DNA from: Anseranas semipalmata
Taxonomy: Eukaryota > Chordata > Aves > Anseriformes > Anseranatidae
Assembly: GCA_013399115.1 (NCBI GenBank)
Contig: VXAA01001151.1
Span: 448,601 to 512,600, forward strand
Direction of reading: 5' to 3'
Length of the DNA: 64,000 bases
The notes beneath the pieces were generated by a model. That model made no database searches. It was not told the origin of the DNA and saw only the letters and a list, made by a program, of their open reading frames with translations. Both the position numbers and the translations under genes were made by a program. The first letter of the stretch is position 1. Every line of letters begins with the position of its first letter. Shown here piece by piece: positions 38,091-50,157 of this stretch.

Positions 38091-40005
38091 CTTTTCCTTA
38101 CAAAGAGAAGAATGTTTTTTTCTTCATAGGAAGAAGATTTCTGGGTGGTGCTCTTCAGTTTCTTTTTTTTTTTATGCAGGGGAAAAACTCAGTAATGCTG
38201 CTGAATACAAAGAGGATTTTTGATTCTTACGTGGAAAAAGAAATTAACAGTTTCAGCTACATGTTATGTACAATTTAAAAACTGCCTGGTTTTGTATCCA
38301 GCCACCTAGTAAATAGATAGATATATGTACATTGCACATGTAAAACCATGCACACCAAAGGCACACATGTTGCAAGCTCTGTTTGTCCTCTAGATACCAA
38401 ACTGCTCAGCTGTGGGTTAGATGCTTACCCACCAGTTGCTCACCAGAAGTTGCTTCCTGCTGAAGGAACACAAAGTTAACACAATATGCATATTTTTAAT
38501 AGGACTGCTATCATCTGATTGCTTCTTATCAGCATGCCTGAAAGGATTGCCTCTTTTACCCAAACACTTCTTAATATCATGTGCAATAATTTAGTATAAA
38601 TGATACTGTTTCTAATTAGTCTAATTTCTCTCTCTCTAGATAAATAGCAGTACCACTGTTCTCGTATTGCTGATGAGCACACTTTTGTTGGTGCCACTCT
38701 ACTGGAAATGTCTGGGGCTAGATCGTCAGTGAGCATTAATCAGCAGGTCTTTACTGAAAATGGTGGAGTTATTTTATGGCAGATGGACACCTGTCTCTGT
38801 TTTTATTTGCTGGCCTTAACTTTATCTCTGGTGGAAATGAATCCACATGAATATTAGGTGTAGTTAACAGCTCAGGAGGGAGTAAGAACTTTGGTAGTAT
38901 GAAGTTTGGATGACACACCGGAGTGGAGGTGTGTGACTATGTCCAGGAATGCTTGGACCAGAGCTATCTGAACTATATTTGGCTTATGAAAATTTGAATG
39001 TGCAACATGGTCAGATCATTACCTTTTACAACCACAAAAAAATCATCAGAAATTAACATAGAAATCAAGCTGTATGCAAAGGGATCAGCAGAGCAATTTT
39101 AGCCTCCTTCAGGGTTTACTACAACAAATAAATTCTTCAAGCAGACTGGTAGTAAATGATTGGTGTTATTCCATAGTTATCAGTACTTAAAAGCATTTAG
39201 AGAAGAGGAGTGTGTCTGTGGACCAGTGTGCCTAATAATCTAAGGGAGAACTGGACAATTAAGGATGATGCAATGATTGCTGTTAGTAGAATTTATAGAA
39301 ACCTTAGAAACTGTCAACGATCTTTGTTCCCAATTGTTCAGAAGGCTGGATCCCAGCTACAGTCTTTATAATTATAGACTGAGAGAGGAAGTCAACGCAG
39401 TGACATAGGATTTCCTTGCTCAAATTCTCTTCGTGGTACTGTTTAACTCTTCCCATCTCTTGTAAACCATTTCTTCTCAGCCTGTCCCCTGGTAGGTACA
39501 GTATATATTCACCAGCAAAATAGAGATTCTGTGGAAATCTAGAATGTATACATATAGCGCATCTTGAAGGATATGTAGAGAGCTTGACTTTTTAAAGCTG
39601 TTAAAGGCAACTGGGTACAGATATCCATCACAAGGTTAAGTGGTTAAATAAGTGAAGGGAAAACCTTACAGTTGACTGTGTTTTGAAGGCAACTGTGGAT
39701 TTGCTAGTGTCGGTCCGGTTACGGATGGAACTAAAAAGAGGTCATGAGAATAGCTCAGTTAAATTCAGGTGTGGTTTGCATACTGTCTATTTATAGGATG
39801 CTTTTTCAAACTAAGCCTGTGAACCTTTTGAAGTTTGCCCATCACTATTTTCAGGCCAATTAGTGATGTACATCCATTCCCATTCTGAGATAGGTAAAAC
39901 AATAAAGCAAACAAAGATAATTAGTCTCTGGAGCATGCCAGCAAATAAAGTAAATCTGTGCAAATCACTTGTTTTTGCTAACTTTTGTGTTTTTGCTGCA
40001 GAACT

Positions 40006-40022
40006 AAAAAAAAAAAAAAAAA
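40006..40022. repeat. Poly-A tract (17 A)
   Basis: This is an uninterrupted run of 17 A. It lies about 100 bp left of the old SINE-like block but has no clear relation to it. Confidence 0.9.
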
Positions 40023-40129
40023 GGCATTTCTATTGCAAATTACATAATGCTAGAGCAGAGCTGGAAATACATATATCCTGATTTTGAAAAGGCTCTGCAA
40101 AGATTAAACACCTTATCCTGAAACATCAC

Positions 40130-40680
40130 TCCAAATTGTTATAAGCAAGAGAACGCTTTCATCCCTTTTTCACAGAGGAAGAGATCAAAGCAAGGAGGTT
40201 AAACCATGTTGCTCATGGAGTCAAAGGTCTAAATGACACTTCATAAATAAACAAAAGTCACTGCTCCAAGAGGCTTACAAGTCTAACTGAAAGCACTATC
40301 ACAGCTGAGGAGGGCAGGTTGAGATGGGCAGGAGACAGACTGTAGGATGTGGACCTTGAACCAGCTCAGTGAAGCCTCTCAGATTTTACAGACCTGGATG
40401 GGACTGTTACATGGCCTTTAAAGTGCAAATTAACAGATTGTTCCTGGCTGCTAGGAACTCTTTTCTTGTTTTCCAAAGTCGTAATAATCTGTTAATTGTG
40501 AAACAGCTTGAGCCCTAGTCTTGAAGCACTTTCCATAGGTAAGCAGTGCTCTCCCCCTCTTGGAAATGGGGTAACTGAGGTAAGCGGAGATAGTACAGCC
40601 ATTCAGTAGCAGAGCTGGATGCAGAGCACACATTCTCTACTTCTGAGCCCTTGGCTCAGTGCTGTAGACTTTGGATAAAT
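40130..40680 (+). mobile_element. MIR/CORE-SINE-like ancient amniote repeat block
   Basis: Two stretches echo the MIR core. At about 40158-40225 there is ctttttcacagaggaagag followed by aggaggttaaacc and gctcatggagtcaaagg. At about 40560-40670 there is ggaaatggggtaactgaggt, then cagtagcagagctgga and gagcccttggctcagtgctg. Between them is the word ccaagaggcttacaagtcta, common in old amniote repeats of this type. The decay is strong, so the exact family is uncertain. Confidence 0.5.
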
Positions 40681-41267
40681 GCACATTTTACAAGAACAAA
40701 TAGATTCTCAGTACCATTGCTCCAGGGGACTGTGTAGATCATGCCATCTGGATCTGCCCAGTCAGCCAGTTGGTTCTGCAGGCCAGTGCAGAGCAGGGGT
40801 AAGCCTATTCCCTGGAAACTCAGGGCAGTACTAAAGCAGGTCCTGCCTCAAGTCATGGAGTGAGAGGGCTCTGGGAGCACAAACATAGAGTTTTGTGTAA
40901 TCAGTAAACCAGCAGAAACTGTGTTCTGTTCCTACAGAATAACAGATGCCAGAGTTCAGATCCAGGCAAAATGACCACTCGTGATAAAATGTCTCTTTGT
41001 CTTTTTTCTTGGCATGAAAATGCAGAGCATTTCTTTTAGTAAAGGGCGCGCATGTCCCTGTCATTTTGTCCCTTTTTGCTGTTTTCCTAAGCTTTTTTGT
41101 TCTGGTTTCAGAAGTGGATTCTGGAAAGAGACCCTCATCAATTGAAATGTGTCCAATGTATATTTAAGTTAAAAATACTAAGTGCTGTCGAAAAATAAGA
41201 AGACTGTAAAAGGTAAGAATGCCTGCAGGCTTGATTTTTAAAGATACGCCTTTTTTTCATGTTGCAG

Positions 41268-41377
41268 ATCTCGCCTTGCAGATTTTTTCACAAACTGCCA
41301 GCCTGAGTCACGGTCTGTTAGTAGCTGTCTGAAGGAGAACTACGCTGACTGCCTCCTCGCTTACTCGGGGCTTATTG
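41268..41377 (+). CDS. GFRA1: GFRA1 coding exon: middle of domain D3
   Basis: This 110-nt exon continues domain D3 of the GDNF co-receptor. It completes the split Arg codon left by the previous exon (phase 2 in) and ends with one base of a Gly codon (phase 1 out). The acceptor is a run of T followed by catgttgcag and the donor is G|gtaaga. It encodes SRLADFFTNCQPE, then SSCLKENYADCLLAYSGLI, which is nearly identical to the mammalian protein as I remember it. Its three cysteines belong to the ten-cysteine D3 module, which packs against D2 and supports ligand binding. It is too short to stand out as an ORF and was found by following the splice phase from the exon at 24365-24704. No frameshift or stop is present. 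Confidence 0.97.
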
Positions 41378-42267
41378 GTAAGAACCCAGGGAGGGGTGGG
41401 AGCTTGCTTGATCTAAAAAAGAACACCCAAACAATATTTTGAAGACTCTCATGAAATAAAAACAGTGGGATGTAATACTGTACTGTATGATTCTAGGCAA
41501 AATTCTCAACTAAGTGTGTTGACCTTATTTTACCTTACAGAGATTCCTGAGGTAAATTTGTACATTGCAAGGAAATTAAAGATAGAGGATAAAGAGAGAA
41601 ATGTGCTTAAATTTGAAATAAACAAATATAAATTAAGCTTACAAACTAAAGCTTATTAAGGTGGTTGAACTTGGACAGGACCATGAAATAAGAAGCTAAA
41701 AAGATCAAGTAAAACCGCAGCTTGGTTGTTTTTGCAGCTGTTATCACGAGGTTGGGTAAAATACTTCTTGGTCTTTAGGGAAAGTTTGGATATTTGGGAA
41801 CGAGATGATAGACCAACCCAGCCTTGTTTCGCTTGCAACTGCTATTCTTTCCATGATCACCTTCTGTCCACTCGCAGGGTTTTCTGAGATGCATGTCGAT
41901 ACATTGGAACTGAGACCAAATTTATCATCTGAACTCCTCTCCTTCCCCAACATAATTCATTTTGCTTGCTGTCACCTTCCTGACTGTCAGCAGGCACAAG
42001 GATGCCTATATGCAAGTCAGATTCTGTACACCCCCTACAGTATTTGATTCCTGAAAGAGAGAGGTCATCTCAGGAAGGTAAACTTGTAGAAATACCATGG
42101 CTGGATGATAAAGAATAAGTGAATGTCAAAACTCTGAAACAAACAGATTTTAAAAGTGCACCGGATAAGATGTTTCTAAGCTTACAGCCTGCACCTGCTG
42201 CAATGCAGTAATAGCCCCTTCTGTTGGGTGTGAAGGTACCAGCTGAGGCCCTGAAGCGGACCCTGCT

Positions 42268-42300
42268 GATATTATCTCAAAAGACATTTGAGATAATATC
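42268..42300. repeat. Inverted repeat, 14-bp perfect arms, 5-nt loop
   Basis: The arms gatattatctcaaa and tttgagataatatc are perfect complements around agaca. It is the longest perfect hairpin I found in the window. It is too short for a normal microRNA precursor stem. The arms contain the GATA word and its complement. Confidence 0.9.
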
Positions 42301-43241
42301 TGAAATAAAAAATTTCTAACTTAGGCTGCTTTTTGCTGAAAAATGACTGAAAGCCATATTCACTAACTTCTTTTTACCATTCTTAATACTCTAGCATCTG
42401 ACAAGTGAGGTAAGTCCATTGGGTAACAACTGGTAAAAAAAGACATGATAATTTTGGAGGATGTGCTTTTACGTCTTAAGTGATAAAGACAGTATGCAAA
42501 GGCTATAACATATGAACAGTTATGACAGAATGTCATTTGACTCTAAAAGGAAGAATTGAATAGTCTTGAAATCTGATCTAGTCAATGAGATTAAGAAGCC
42601 TAGCTGCTGGCAAAGAGTAATTTACTAATAGATACTTCTGGGTAAGAGCTGCCAAGAAGTTCTTGCTGGACCTAGTGAATCTTGCCGACAGCTTTGTTGG
42701 ATCCATTTTTCAGTTTAAGTTCAAAGATGACCTAGTTCACATAGTAAGGTTTTTTTCTGTTACTGTGGATGACCATGCTGCAAAACACTGTCAAACATTG
42801 GAAATGTGGGATGGATCCCTAAGGAGTTGAAATCAAAAGGAGATTTGATTTTCAAAGGGAAAAATAAACATTTTTCTTCTTTCCTGTCAGCCACTAGATA
42901 CATGCAAAAAGATGGGAACTGATTAGTGTTACAGAAGTTTTAACTTGGAAGAGATTCTGAGAAACTAAAATTACCAAAACAAAGCTGTCGTATGCTGAAG
43001 CAGTAAATACCTGCTTCTGATATCAAGCTGATATAAAACTGGAGTAAATTATATGAAGACCATCAAATTTGTAAGAGGCTATCTGAGATCGAAATCAGAG
43101 GTACAATGTTTCTACTGTCTATTTAATATATACAAAGTGCAGGAAGAATAGGGAGATTCTGGGTAAGAATCTGTTACAGATTCATTCATTCATCAGAGCT
43201 TCTGGATGTCCAGGTGTTTAAATTAAGATAAAATATCATTT

Positions 43242-43260
43242 ATTAATATATATATATATT
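43242..43260. repeat. TA dinucleotide repeat
   Basis: A short (TA)n run (aatatatatatatatt) lies in AT-rich intron. Confidence 0.8.
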
Positions 43261-46200
43261 TAATTTAGCTGTTTCATTAAATGTAGCAAAAATTGTATCT
43301 TCACATAGTTTGTTCAGGAAAATGAGGTTTCTCTGTGGAAGATACAGTGGGTGTGATTCCGCTATCACATACATGGATGTAAATCAGTTAATTTCACTGA
43401 AATTAGTGGAATCCTGCCTGAAATAAGTGAGTTAAGTGAGAATAGAGTCAGGCACAGTTTTTGTATGTAAGGTGCTCTACCAGTTACTTGAAAAGCAGTC
43501 TATATAAGGTGCTTTAAGGTTTGCCTCGGGGTGTTATATATATAATTTTAAAGCCATGTGTATTTTACAGGAATTTGGAAGACCTTAGTGCATCACCTTA
43601 GGCTCCTTGTTATGGTGATAAGGATAAATTAATATTTTTAAAGAATTACAGCATGTAGAAGGAAAAAATTATTATAAAAATTGTTAAATGTAAAATAAGA
43701 CTGGAGGTAGCCATGTTCGAGATTTCAGTGCTTTGCTTACAGCCTAGTTAAGCCTTCTGGACCTGTCTGTACTCCCACAGCAGTTTGGTATTGCTCTAAC
43801 TGCTGACTTCAAGATCTGCTTTAGCATTCATTTTCTGACACATTTTCACCTGTTTGCAGTAAAATCCATCTCATTTCTCCAGAATTCCCTGGAATTTCAT
43901 GGGAGTTTGTATGAATAACCTGGAGTTGCAGAATTTGATGCTTGCTTCTGGATCCGGTACCCAGTCTTTAGACTTTGATTTAACGGCTCATATTGTAATC
44001 CTTATTTGCTAAGATATTTTCTGCCTCCAACATGCAAAATGACTTCCTGCTCTTCTAACATTCTTGTTACTTAGATGTTGATGCTTGCTGCATTTGATAG
44101 CCCTCACTGGTCTTAGAGAAATTCCTGTTGTTGGCTTTCATTTATTGTGTCACATGTGGGTCAAAGCAACTTCAGTCACATGCCTTTCTTCTGGACCCAC
44201 CATCCATCTCCTTATTCTTAACTGACCCTAATGTGAGCAACCTCTTGGCTGTGCTCAAGTCAATTCTGCTTTTGCCTAGAATATGGAGACCTGACTGCCT
44301 GCAACTGAGACTGTCACACACTGATTTCATACAGAGAACACACAAAACTGAGCGTGTCCTATTTTACTGCCAACCACCGTGCTTTCTCTGATCTGTTAGT
44401 GTCCTTGAGCAAATTTTCCAAGATGCCAGCTAGAGGAGGGAGGAGGAGGGGAAGGCACACACATTGCAGGGAGAAAAAGAAAATCCACCCCAGGAAACCA
44501 AGCATATAGTCAGCTTGGGTTCACATCTGCCCCCAGGTTTAAATGACAGACTGATTTTCTACTAGCTGCTCTTTCAGCCACTCTGTTTTTGCTGGATGTA
44601 CAGTTTGTGTGCTGTATATACACATTCCTTGTCCTGACTTTCCGGTATTCATCAACCTTAATCATGTTTGGTATCGCTTACACTTTTAGCCTGTCTTGAC
44701 CCATTTTAATTACCTTATTACCTCTTTGCGATAAGTCTTTCCTCAGTGACCTCTTAAACTTCCTCAGTACCTTTCTGTTTTCTCAGCCCTTCACTAAGTG
44801 TTTGCTACTTATCCTTTTTTAACGCTGACCGTTTGCTTTCCGTTTGCAAAATCCTCTCGCTTTTCATTTTCTCTCACTTCTTTTCAGATCATGTCACAGG
44901 GTTGAAATAGTGTACTGGACTACTACTAAATTCTCCACCTCCATTTAATAAGTTTTGAACTGTGCTATTTACTCATGTGCTAATCTCATGTAGAAGTTGA
45001 GCAATTATTGCCACAACTATCTGTTAAAAGTTGGAAGTAGATGAAGACATGGGATTGCATTCTAATTTAAAAACATCGCAAAACAAGACAACAGATGCTT
45101 TTTCTGACTTTGGCAGTTGCACTGCATTCATTTTCACATACATTACTGCCTTTCTGAGGCCAGCCCTTAATGTCTGTTCTCCTCGGTCTCCCACATCATG
45201 TATGAAATAGTTTGCATGTTGATTTGTTTAGTTCCCAGCGCTGCCTGGTGACTGAAAGACTATTTCACGTCATTCTGTGATTTGTGTTATTTCTAATGTT
45301 ACTTTTTTTAGCCTGGTATTTGATAGCCTTTTCCTGTGTGGTATTACAGATTCTTGGACCTTGGACTTTGGACCAAATTTTCCCTGCTAGTGTACGCTTT
45401 GGGTCTCTAATGTTTGTCCTTCATCTGTTGCATCTTCTTGATGAGTACTTTGATGTCATTTGAGGAGTTTTGAGGGGCTGTGATCACATATCCTCATGAT
45501 AGCCTGTCCTAAAACTGTAGATTGCCAAGTGAGGGACTTGTTTCCTGAAACTGCTGTAATCAGTACAAGTCTGGAACATCATCCTCTTTTTATTTATTTT
45601 TTCCTATTTGGTGAGGCATAAAATAAAGATTCAGACCTCAATCCTTAGGAGAATTTGAAATCTCTGACCTACTAAGCTGATGCCTTCAGTGAGACTACTG
45701 GTTTGAATAAGTGCTGATCTTACAACAGTTACCTTATCCAGATGAGTGGTGAATAGTTCCTGTATAACTTCTAGGATATAGAACACATTATTTGGTTTCA
45801 TTAGATTCTTGCTAGCCTTGAGCTGACATATAAATGTGAGAATATTTACCTAAGAGTTTGTAAGAGAGTTGGAATGAACCTGTGGTTGTAAGTTGTTGAC
45901 AGTGTTCAGGAAACAATCACTGTACTAAAAAAGTAGTGACGCAGCAACATTAATAGTAATTTATTACCTACAAAGAATCAGTTGTATCTTTTCATGCATG
46001 CTGGTTATGTTTTTGCTTTGTCCATCACCATAACCCACTCTGTTGGCAGGGCCCTCAGGAGCACCGTCGGGTTAGCACTCCTCGAGAACGTTATCAGCGT
46101 CCCCGCAGCATGACCAGTGTTCTCCTTGCTCATGCATTTCAGAACTGTTTTTTCAGGCTGACTGCTGACTCAGGGAGGAAACTCTGGTCTGGATGTCTAG

Positions 46201-46554
46201 TTTCAGCCAGTTATTTGCAGCTAGAAGGAAAATGAGAGAAAATGCAAACGAGGAAGAAAATGGGATTTTTAGAGCACAACTCTAAGGACTCAGGTTCACG
46301 CATGTTTGATTTGGCAGCAAAGGCCTTTTAAGAGGTTCCCACCTTGTCCCACTCCATCCCTCCCCCATGCCATAGTTCTTCACCTGTCAGTTCTGCTGAT
46401 GCAGCTCTCTGTGGTCTCGCAGTATAAACCTTTTTGAAGGAAGGGAATGGGTCTTTACTGTGTGAGCCATTTTACAATCCCTAAAGTGGTTACATTCAAA
46501 CAACCGAGGGTGTGAAATATGGCACAGGACTGGTGGGCAACGGGAGCCAGGAAC

Positions 46555-46600
46555 TCTGGAAGCTAGAACCCTACTATAGTCTGGAAGCTAGAACCCTACC
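46555..46600. repeat. 25-bp tandem duplication
   Basis: The word tctggaagctagaaccctac occurs at 46555 and again at 46580. The copies are identical over 20 bp, which indicates a recent duplication. They lie about 115 bp upstream of the D3-end exon acceptor. Confidence 0.9.
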
Positions 46601-46712
46601 ATGGGTCTGCACTCTGAATACATAACTTACGAAGTGTTGTCTTCTTCTTAGTATGGAAATAATATTTTACTACAAAGGTTGATCACAATACAGCACTTCA
46701 CTTTTTTAATAG

Positions 46713-46847
46713 GCACAGTGATGACACCAAACTACATAGACTCAAGTAGTCTCAGCGTTGCCCCATGGTGTGACTGCAGCAACAGCGGTAATGACATAGA
46801 TGAATGCCTGAAATTTCTGAATTTCTTCCAGGACAACACATGCCTTA
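46713..46847 (+). CDS. GFRA1: GFRA1 coding exon: end of domain D3
   Basis: This 135-nt exon completes domain D3. The acceptor is cttttttaatag and the donor is A|gtgagt. Phase 1 in and phase 1 out agree with the neighbouring exons. It encodes TVMTPNYIDSSSLSVAPWCD, then CSNSGNDIDECLKFLNFF and DNTCL. The four cysteines are the last of the ten in D3. The differences from the mammalian protein I recall are conservative (for example IDE where mammals have LEE or LED, and Gln for Lys before DNTCL). The Asn-Thr-Cys near the end is a rare N-X-C type glycosylation context and is probably unused, because that Cys is expected to be in a disulfide. The exon follows a 5.3 kb intron and precedes a 2.7 kb intron. 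Confidence 0.97.
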
Positions 46848-47499
46848 GTGAGTACAAAATTAAAAGATGTGTTTAAATGAGTTTTAGCATGTTTTATGGA
46901 ATTCATTTATTAAGTGTGTTGTGATACATAAGTCAATCTCTTTGCACATTGTAAGCATGGTTCTGGTGTAGGTGTAAGAACTAGACTTGAATAAACTTGA
47001 GCAAATAAATATTCCTCATACTGTAGTTTATGGCCAAGATTGCAAACACAAGAGGCTGTTGGAAAAAAAATCAAATGACAGAAGTGCATCATACAGAAAT
47101 ATGTTTACATCACAGATCATGTTTGGACCCTAGCAGTCAGGGAGCATCTGTACCAAAAAGTTGTAACACTGAGGGTCTTGTGTATAATTTAAGAACTTTG
47201 TATGAAAAAAAAACACGTATTTTATGAAAGATTTGCTGTAGGTAAGTATAAATTGGATTATGTTTCCAGTTTATGGCCAAGCTTCAGGTTTCTTAGGCTG
47301 CTTGATCTCAAATGCCTGGTTTTAACACAAGTCTGGATGCTACCCATTTCCAAGATTTTGTTAAATTATTGATTTTTTTTTCAGTTAAGCTCACTCCCAA
47401 ATTAGGGACTATTATAAATTTCAGAATGGCTCAGTGGAGTCGATTTTGGCAGGTTCTCTTTTCAAATTTCCTGTCTGCCTGGAGCAGCATAATTGGATG

Positions 47500-47825
47500 A
47501 TGTGGAGTGTGCACCAGAGTTTTAATTTCAGATAAATGAGGAGACCAAAAGAACTTGGCTTCCCTAGTCTAGCAGAACAGAAGTTGAAAGCATACGTGAT
47601 TGTCCTCTGAAAATGCATTAGAGGAGCAAGTACAGGGAGGGAAAAGAATTACTTAACATATAGGACAATGTTGACGCAGGATCAAAAAGAGAGATTTGCC
47701 ATACATATTTAGGCTCAGAATTGGAAAATTTTTAACCATCAGACTAAAGTTAAAAAAACAGCCTTTCAGCAGGAGGGGAAAAATTCTTCCTAGTTTTAAA
47801 AGTCGTTTTCCATCAGATTATGAAG
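47500..47825 (+). mobile_element. Ancient CR1-like LINE 3' region, sense
   Basis: The order of degraded words resembles an old amniote CR1 tail: gaacttggcttccctagtct near the left, then aatttttaaccatcaga (compare the common tttctaaccatcaga), then acagcctttcagcaggaggg and ctagttttaaaa. The copy is heavily mutated, so the call rests on pattern order rather than identity. Confidence 0.5.
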
Positions 47826-48793
47826 AAGCATGCATTGTTGCTTTTTGCAAAAATAGCAAATGAAGACGATGATCCAGGCTGTTCCATCCACTCCTGTATA
47901 CTTGCATTACTGTTAATGAAGGGATTGGTCTGTATTTTAGGATAGGGCCTGAAATTCTCCATTTGTAGCTCCTCAACAGGCAGCACGTTTGTGAAGATAC
48001 ATGGAGCTTTGCATACAAAAAGTGAGTTACTTGAGTTGCTATCTGTTAAACTATTTATTAAGTTTCACGAGAATGAAAGAATTACTCATGATCACTTAGA
48101 AAAAAACAATTCAGGCTGTGATTGTGTAAAAGTTAACAATATAGCCTGAGACTTCCTTCAAACCTAATGGTGCTGCCATTTGTATATACCGTAATACATC
48201 AGATGTTATTAATTTGTGAATATTAATTGCTACAATGTTACAAATTCATTTTAAAATGCATAGGCACAGAGATCCCATGTCCTTTCTTTTGCTACCAGTA
48301 CAAAAACATTAATGAAGACAAATCAAAGATATTAGAGGCTACTGTGAGACAAATTATAGTCATCCCAGCTGTTAGGGACCTCTTCTTCAAGAAGAAATTA
48401 AAGGTGTTTCTGGTTTAATAACATGTTTTTTAATTGTTAATGTCATTAATGGCTTTTCAGTGCCTGGAACAATGGCATAGAATGCTGGAATTTCTGTGAT
48501 CCTTCTTGCAATAATGGAAACAAATTAACACGAGTTACTGTTAATTTAGAAAGTCATTCAGACACTTAGGAATACTTTATATGTGGAAAATATTGCTTTA
48601 TATATTGCCTTATGCAGGTAAAACCAGGAAAAATATCATTCCACTTTTCCCACTTTGTCTCCATCAACCTAATAGATTGTGATGCCTGCTATAAATTCTT
48701 CGCTGTGTGTGCTGGAGTTCTGAGAACTAATATTAGAATAAAATACATCTTTCTCAGATGAGAATTAAATGTAAATTATTTTATAAGGGAAGG

Positions 48794-48815
48794 AATACCA
48801 CTGAGAAGTGGTATT
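48794..48815. repeat. Inverted repeat, 9-bp perfect arms
   Basis: The arms aataccact and agtggtatt flank the tetraloop gaga. The element is intronic. Confidence 0.8.
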
Positions 48816-49557
48816 AATAGCTTCCACATATTAGTCCCCAGTGAAGTTGTTTGATTTCTTATACAAAGAATTTGAAATAAGAAATCCCTAAATCCATCTT
48901 GAATCCCCAAAGACCTGATTAAAAACTGTTTTTTTATTTGTTTATGAAAAAAAACAACCAATTTACTCTTGCCATAAACACACTTTTTAATCCCATGAAA
49001 CCGTGATAAGCTTTTTAAGTTTTATATTCTGAAGTTTTAGTTTAAGCATGTTTCCCTCACCTAATTATGCAGATTTTGATTGAAAACTGTAAGGAAAAGA
49101 TTGTCTTAGTTAAACCATTTTGTAGTTACGGGCATATTAGTTTTAATACAACAAGCTGTAGAAATAAATTAGCATTTTGCCTGCTCTCTGTTTTTAGTTT
49201 GCTATCATCACCTGCCTCAATTAGGACATAACATTGAAACTGTTTTTTAAATCTTGAAAGTAAATTTTTGAGGCTTTCAGCTGGTAACAAATGTGATTAC
49301 AGTAAGTCCTAGGGCTTCCGGCAAGAATGACCTGGATCATTACAAAGAATAGGCTGCATTAGATAATTATGCAGCCACAGCATCTCAATTCATGTTTCTG
49401 ATATGTTCAAAATTAAGACACATTTTTCAAAATAAAAATTGAGTTTCTATAAATACTCATTTTTGATGGAATAATAACAATAATAACAAAAAGAAATCAT
49501 TTCTGCTTTCTGCCGTTTGTTTAGAAGTAGAAAATTGCCTGTAATTTCTTTTTACAG

Positions 49558-49736
49558 AAAATGCAATTCAGGCCTTCGGCAATGGCACTGATGTGAACGT
49601 GTGGCAGCCAATCTTACCAGTACAGACCACTACAGCCACAACTACAACAGCTTCCAGACTTAAAAACACAGGTTCAGAGACCACCAACAATGAAATACCC
49701 ACACACAATGATTCACCAGCATGTGCAAACCTGCAG
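49558..49736 (+). CDS. GFRA1: GFRA1 coding exon: linker after D3, Thr-rich
   Basis: This 179-nt exon encodes the end of the folded ectodomain and the flexible linker leading to the GPI-anchor region. The acceptor is tttctttttacag and the donor is CAG|gtaagg. It is entered with one base of a Lys codon already supplied and ends exactly on a codon (phase 0). Visible protein features are KNAIQAFGNGTDVNVWQP, a Thr-rich tract (VQTTTATTTTAS), then NEIPTH and the conserved end CANLQ. The N-G-T sequon at 49581-49589 matches a conserved N-glycosylation site of the family. The tract between the Thr run and NEIPTH is the least like the mammalian protein, as expected for a disordered linker. The repeated ACN codons create a valine-rich ORF on the opposite strand, which is an artefact. 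The next exon should begin in phase 0. Confidence 0.97.
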
Positions 49737-50157
49737 GTAAGGAAGTCTTGTAATTGTTTCAGTACATAAAAGAAGGTTGTTCGTGGATATGTATGCAGAG
49801 TAGTTTCCTGCTCCATGAACAAATACCTGCTTAAATTAGAGTATCTGTTTATTCTCATGTTGTAGTTATAAACCAGATACACTGTAAAATATCAGACGCT
49901 TTTATTTTAAATAAGAAACATGCATATTTCAAAATAGACTTCATTACCTCTCTGTCGGAGAAACAAGTATTTAATTTGTTATCACAGGTTTGGATATGAA
50001 CGTGGCACTCTCCAAACCCTGCCAGCATACATCGGATTAAATTAGTCCCCTGAGTAAACCAAACTGAAGGGGAACTTTGAACGTTAGCTAGGATAGGGTG
50101 CTATCTTCTTCCAGCTTCTTTGTTAGGTTACTGGCAGTAAACTTAAGGGTTTTTTTA

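Larger units (their letters stand above)
24705..41267 (+). other. GFRA1: GFRA1 intron between D2/D3 exon and D3 middle exon (16.6 kb)
   Basis: This is a complete GT-AG intron of 16,563 bp defined by the phase-matched exons on each side. It carries one clear CR1 3' end, several T-rich simple repeats, a GC-rich patch with G-quadruplex motifs near 36 kb and an old MIR/CORE-SINE-like block near 40 kb. No coding potential beyond chance ORFs was recognised on either strand. Confidence 0.93.
41378..46712 (+). other. GFRA1: GFRA1 intron within domain D3 coding region (5.3 kb)
   Basis: This is a complete GT-AG intron of 5,335 bp interrupting the same Gly codon on both sides. It contains a 14-bp-arm inverted repeat at 42268-42300, a TA-rich microsatellite near 43.25 kb and a 25-bp tandem duplication just upstream of the next exon. 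No gene or recognisable young transposon was seen. Confidence 0.93.
46848..49557 (+). other. GFRA1: GFRA1 intron before linker exon (2.7 kb)
   Basis: This is a complete GT-AG intron of 2,710 bp between phase-1 exon boundaries. An old CR1-like tail lies at about 47500-47825 and a perfect short hairpin at 48794-48815. The last 500 bases before the linker exon are AT-rich with several TAAT/ATTA words and may include conserved non-coding sequence. No second gene was seen. Confidence 0.93.

Noticed and set aside
42268..42300. MicroRNA precursor
   Set aside because: The stem is only 14 bp with a 5-nt loop, far shorter than a pre-miRNA, and pairing does not obviously extend beyond the arms.
49568..49882. 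104-codon antisense ORF with a valine-rich run
   Set aside because: It is the mirror image of the Thr-rich linker codons of the GFRA1 exon at 49558-49736.
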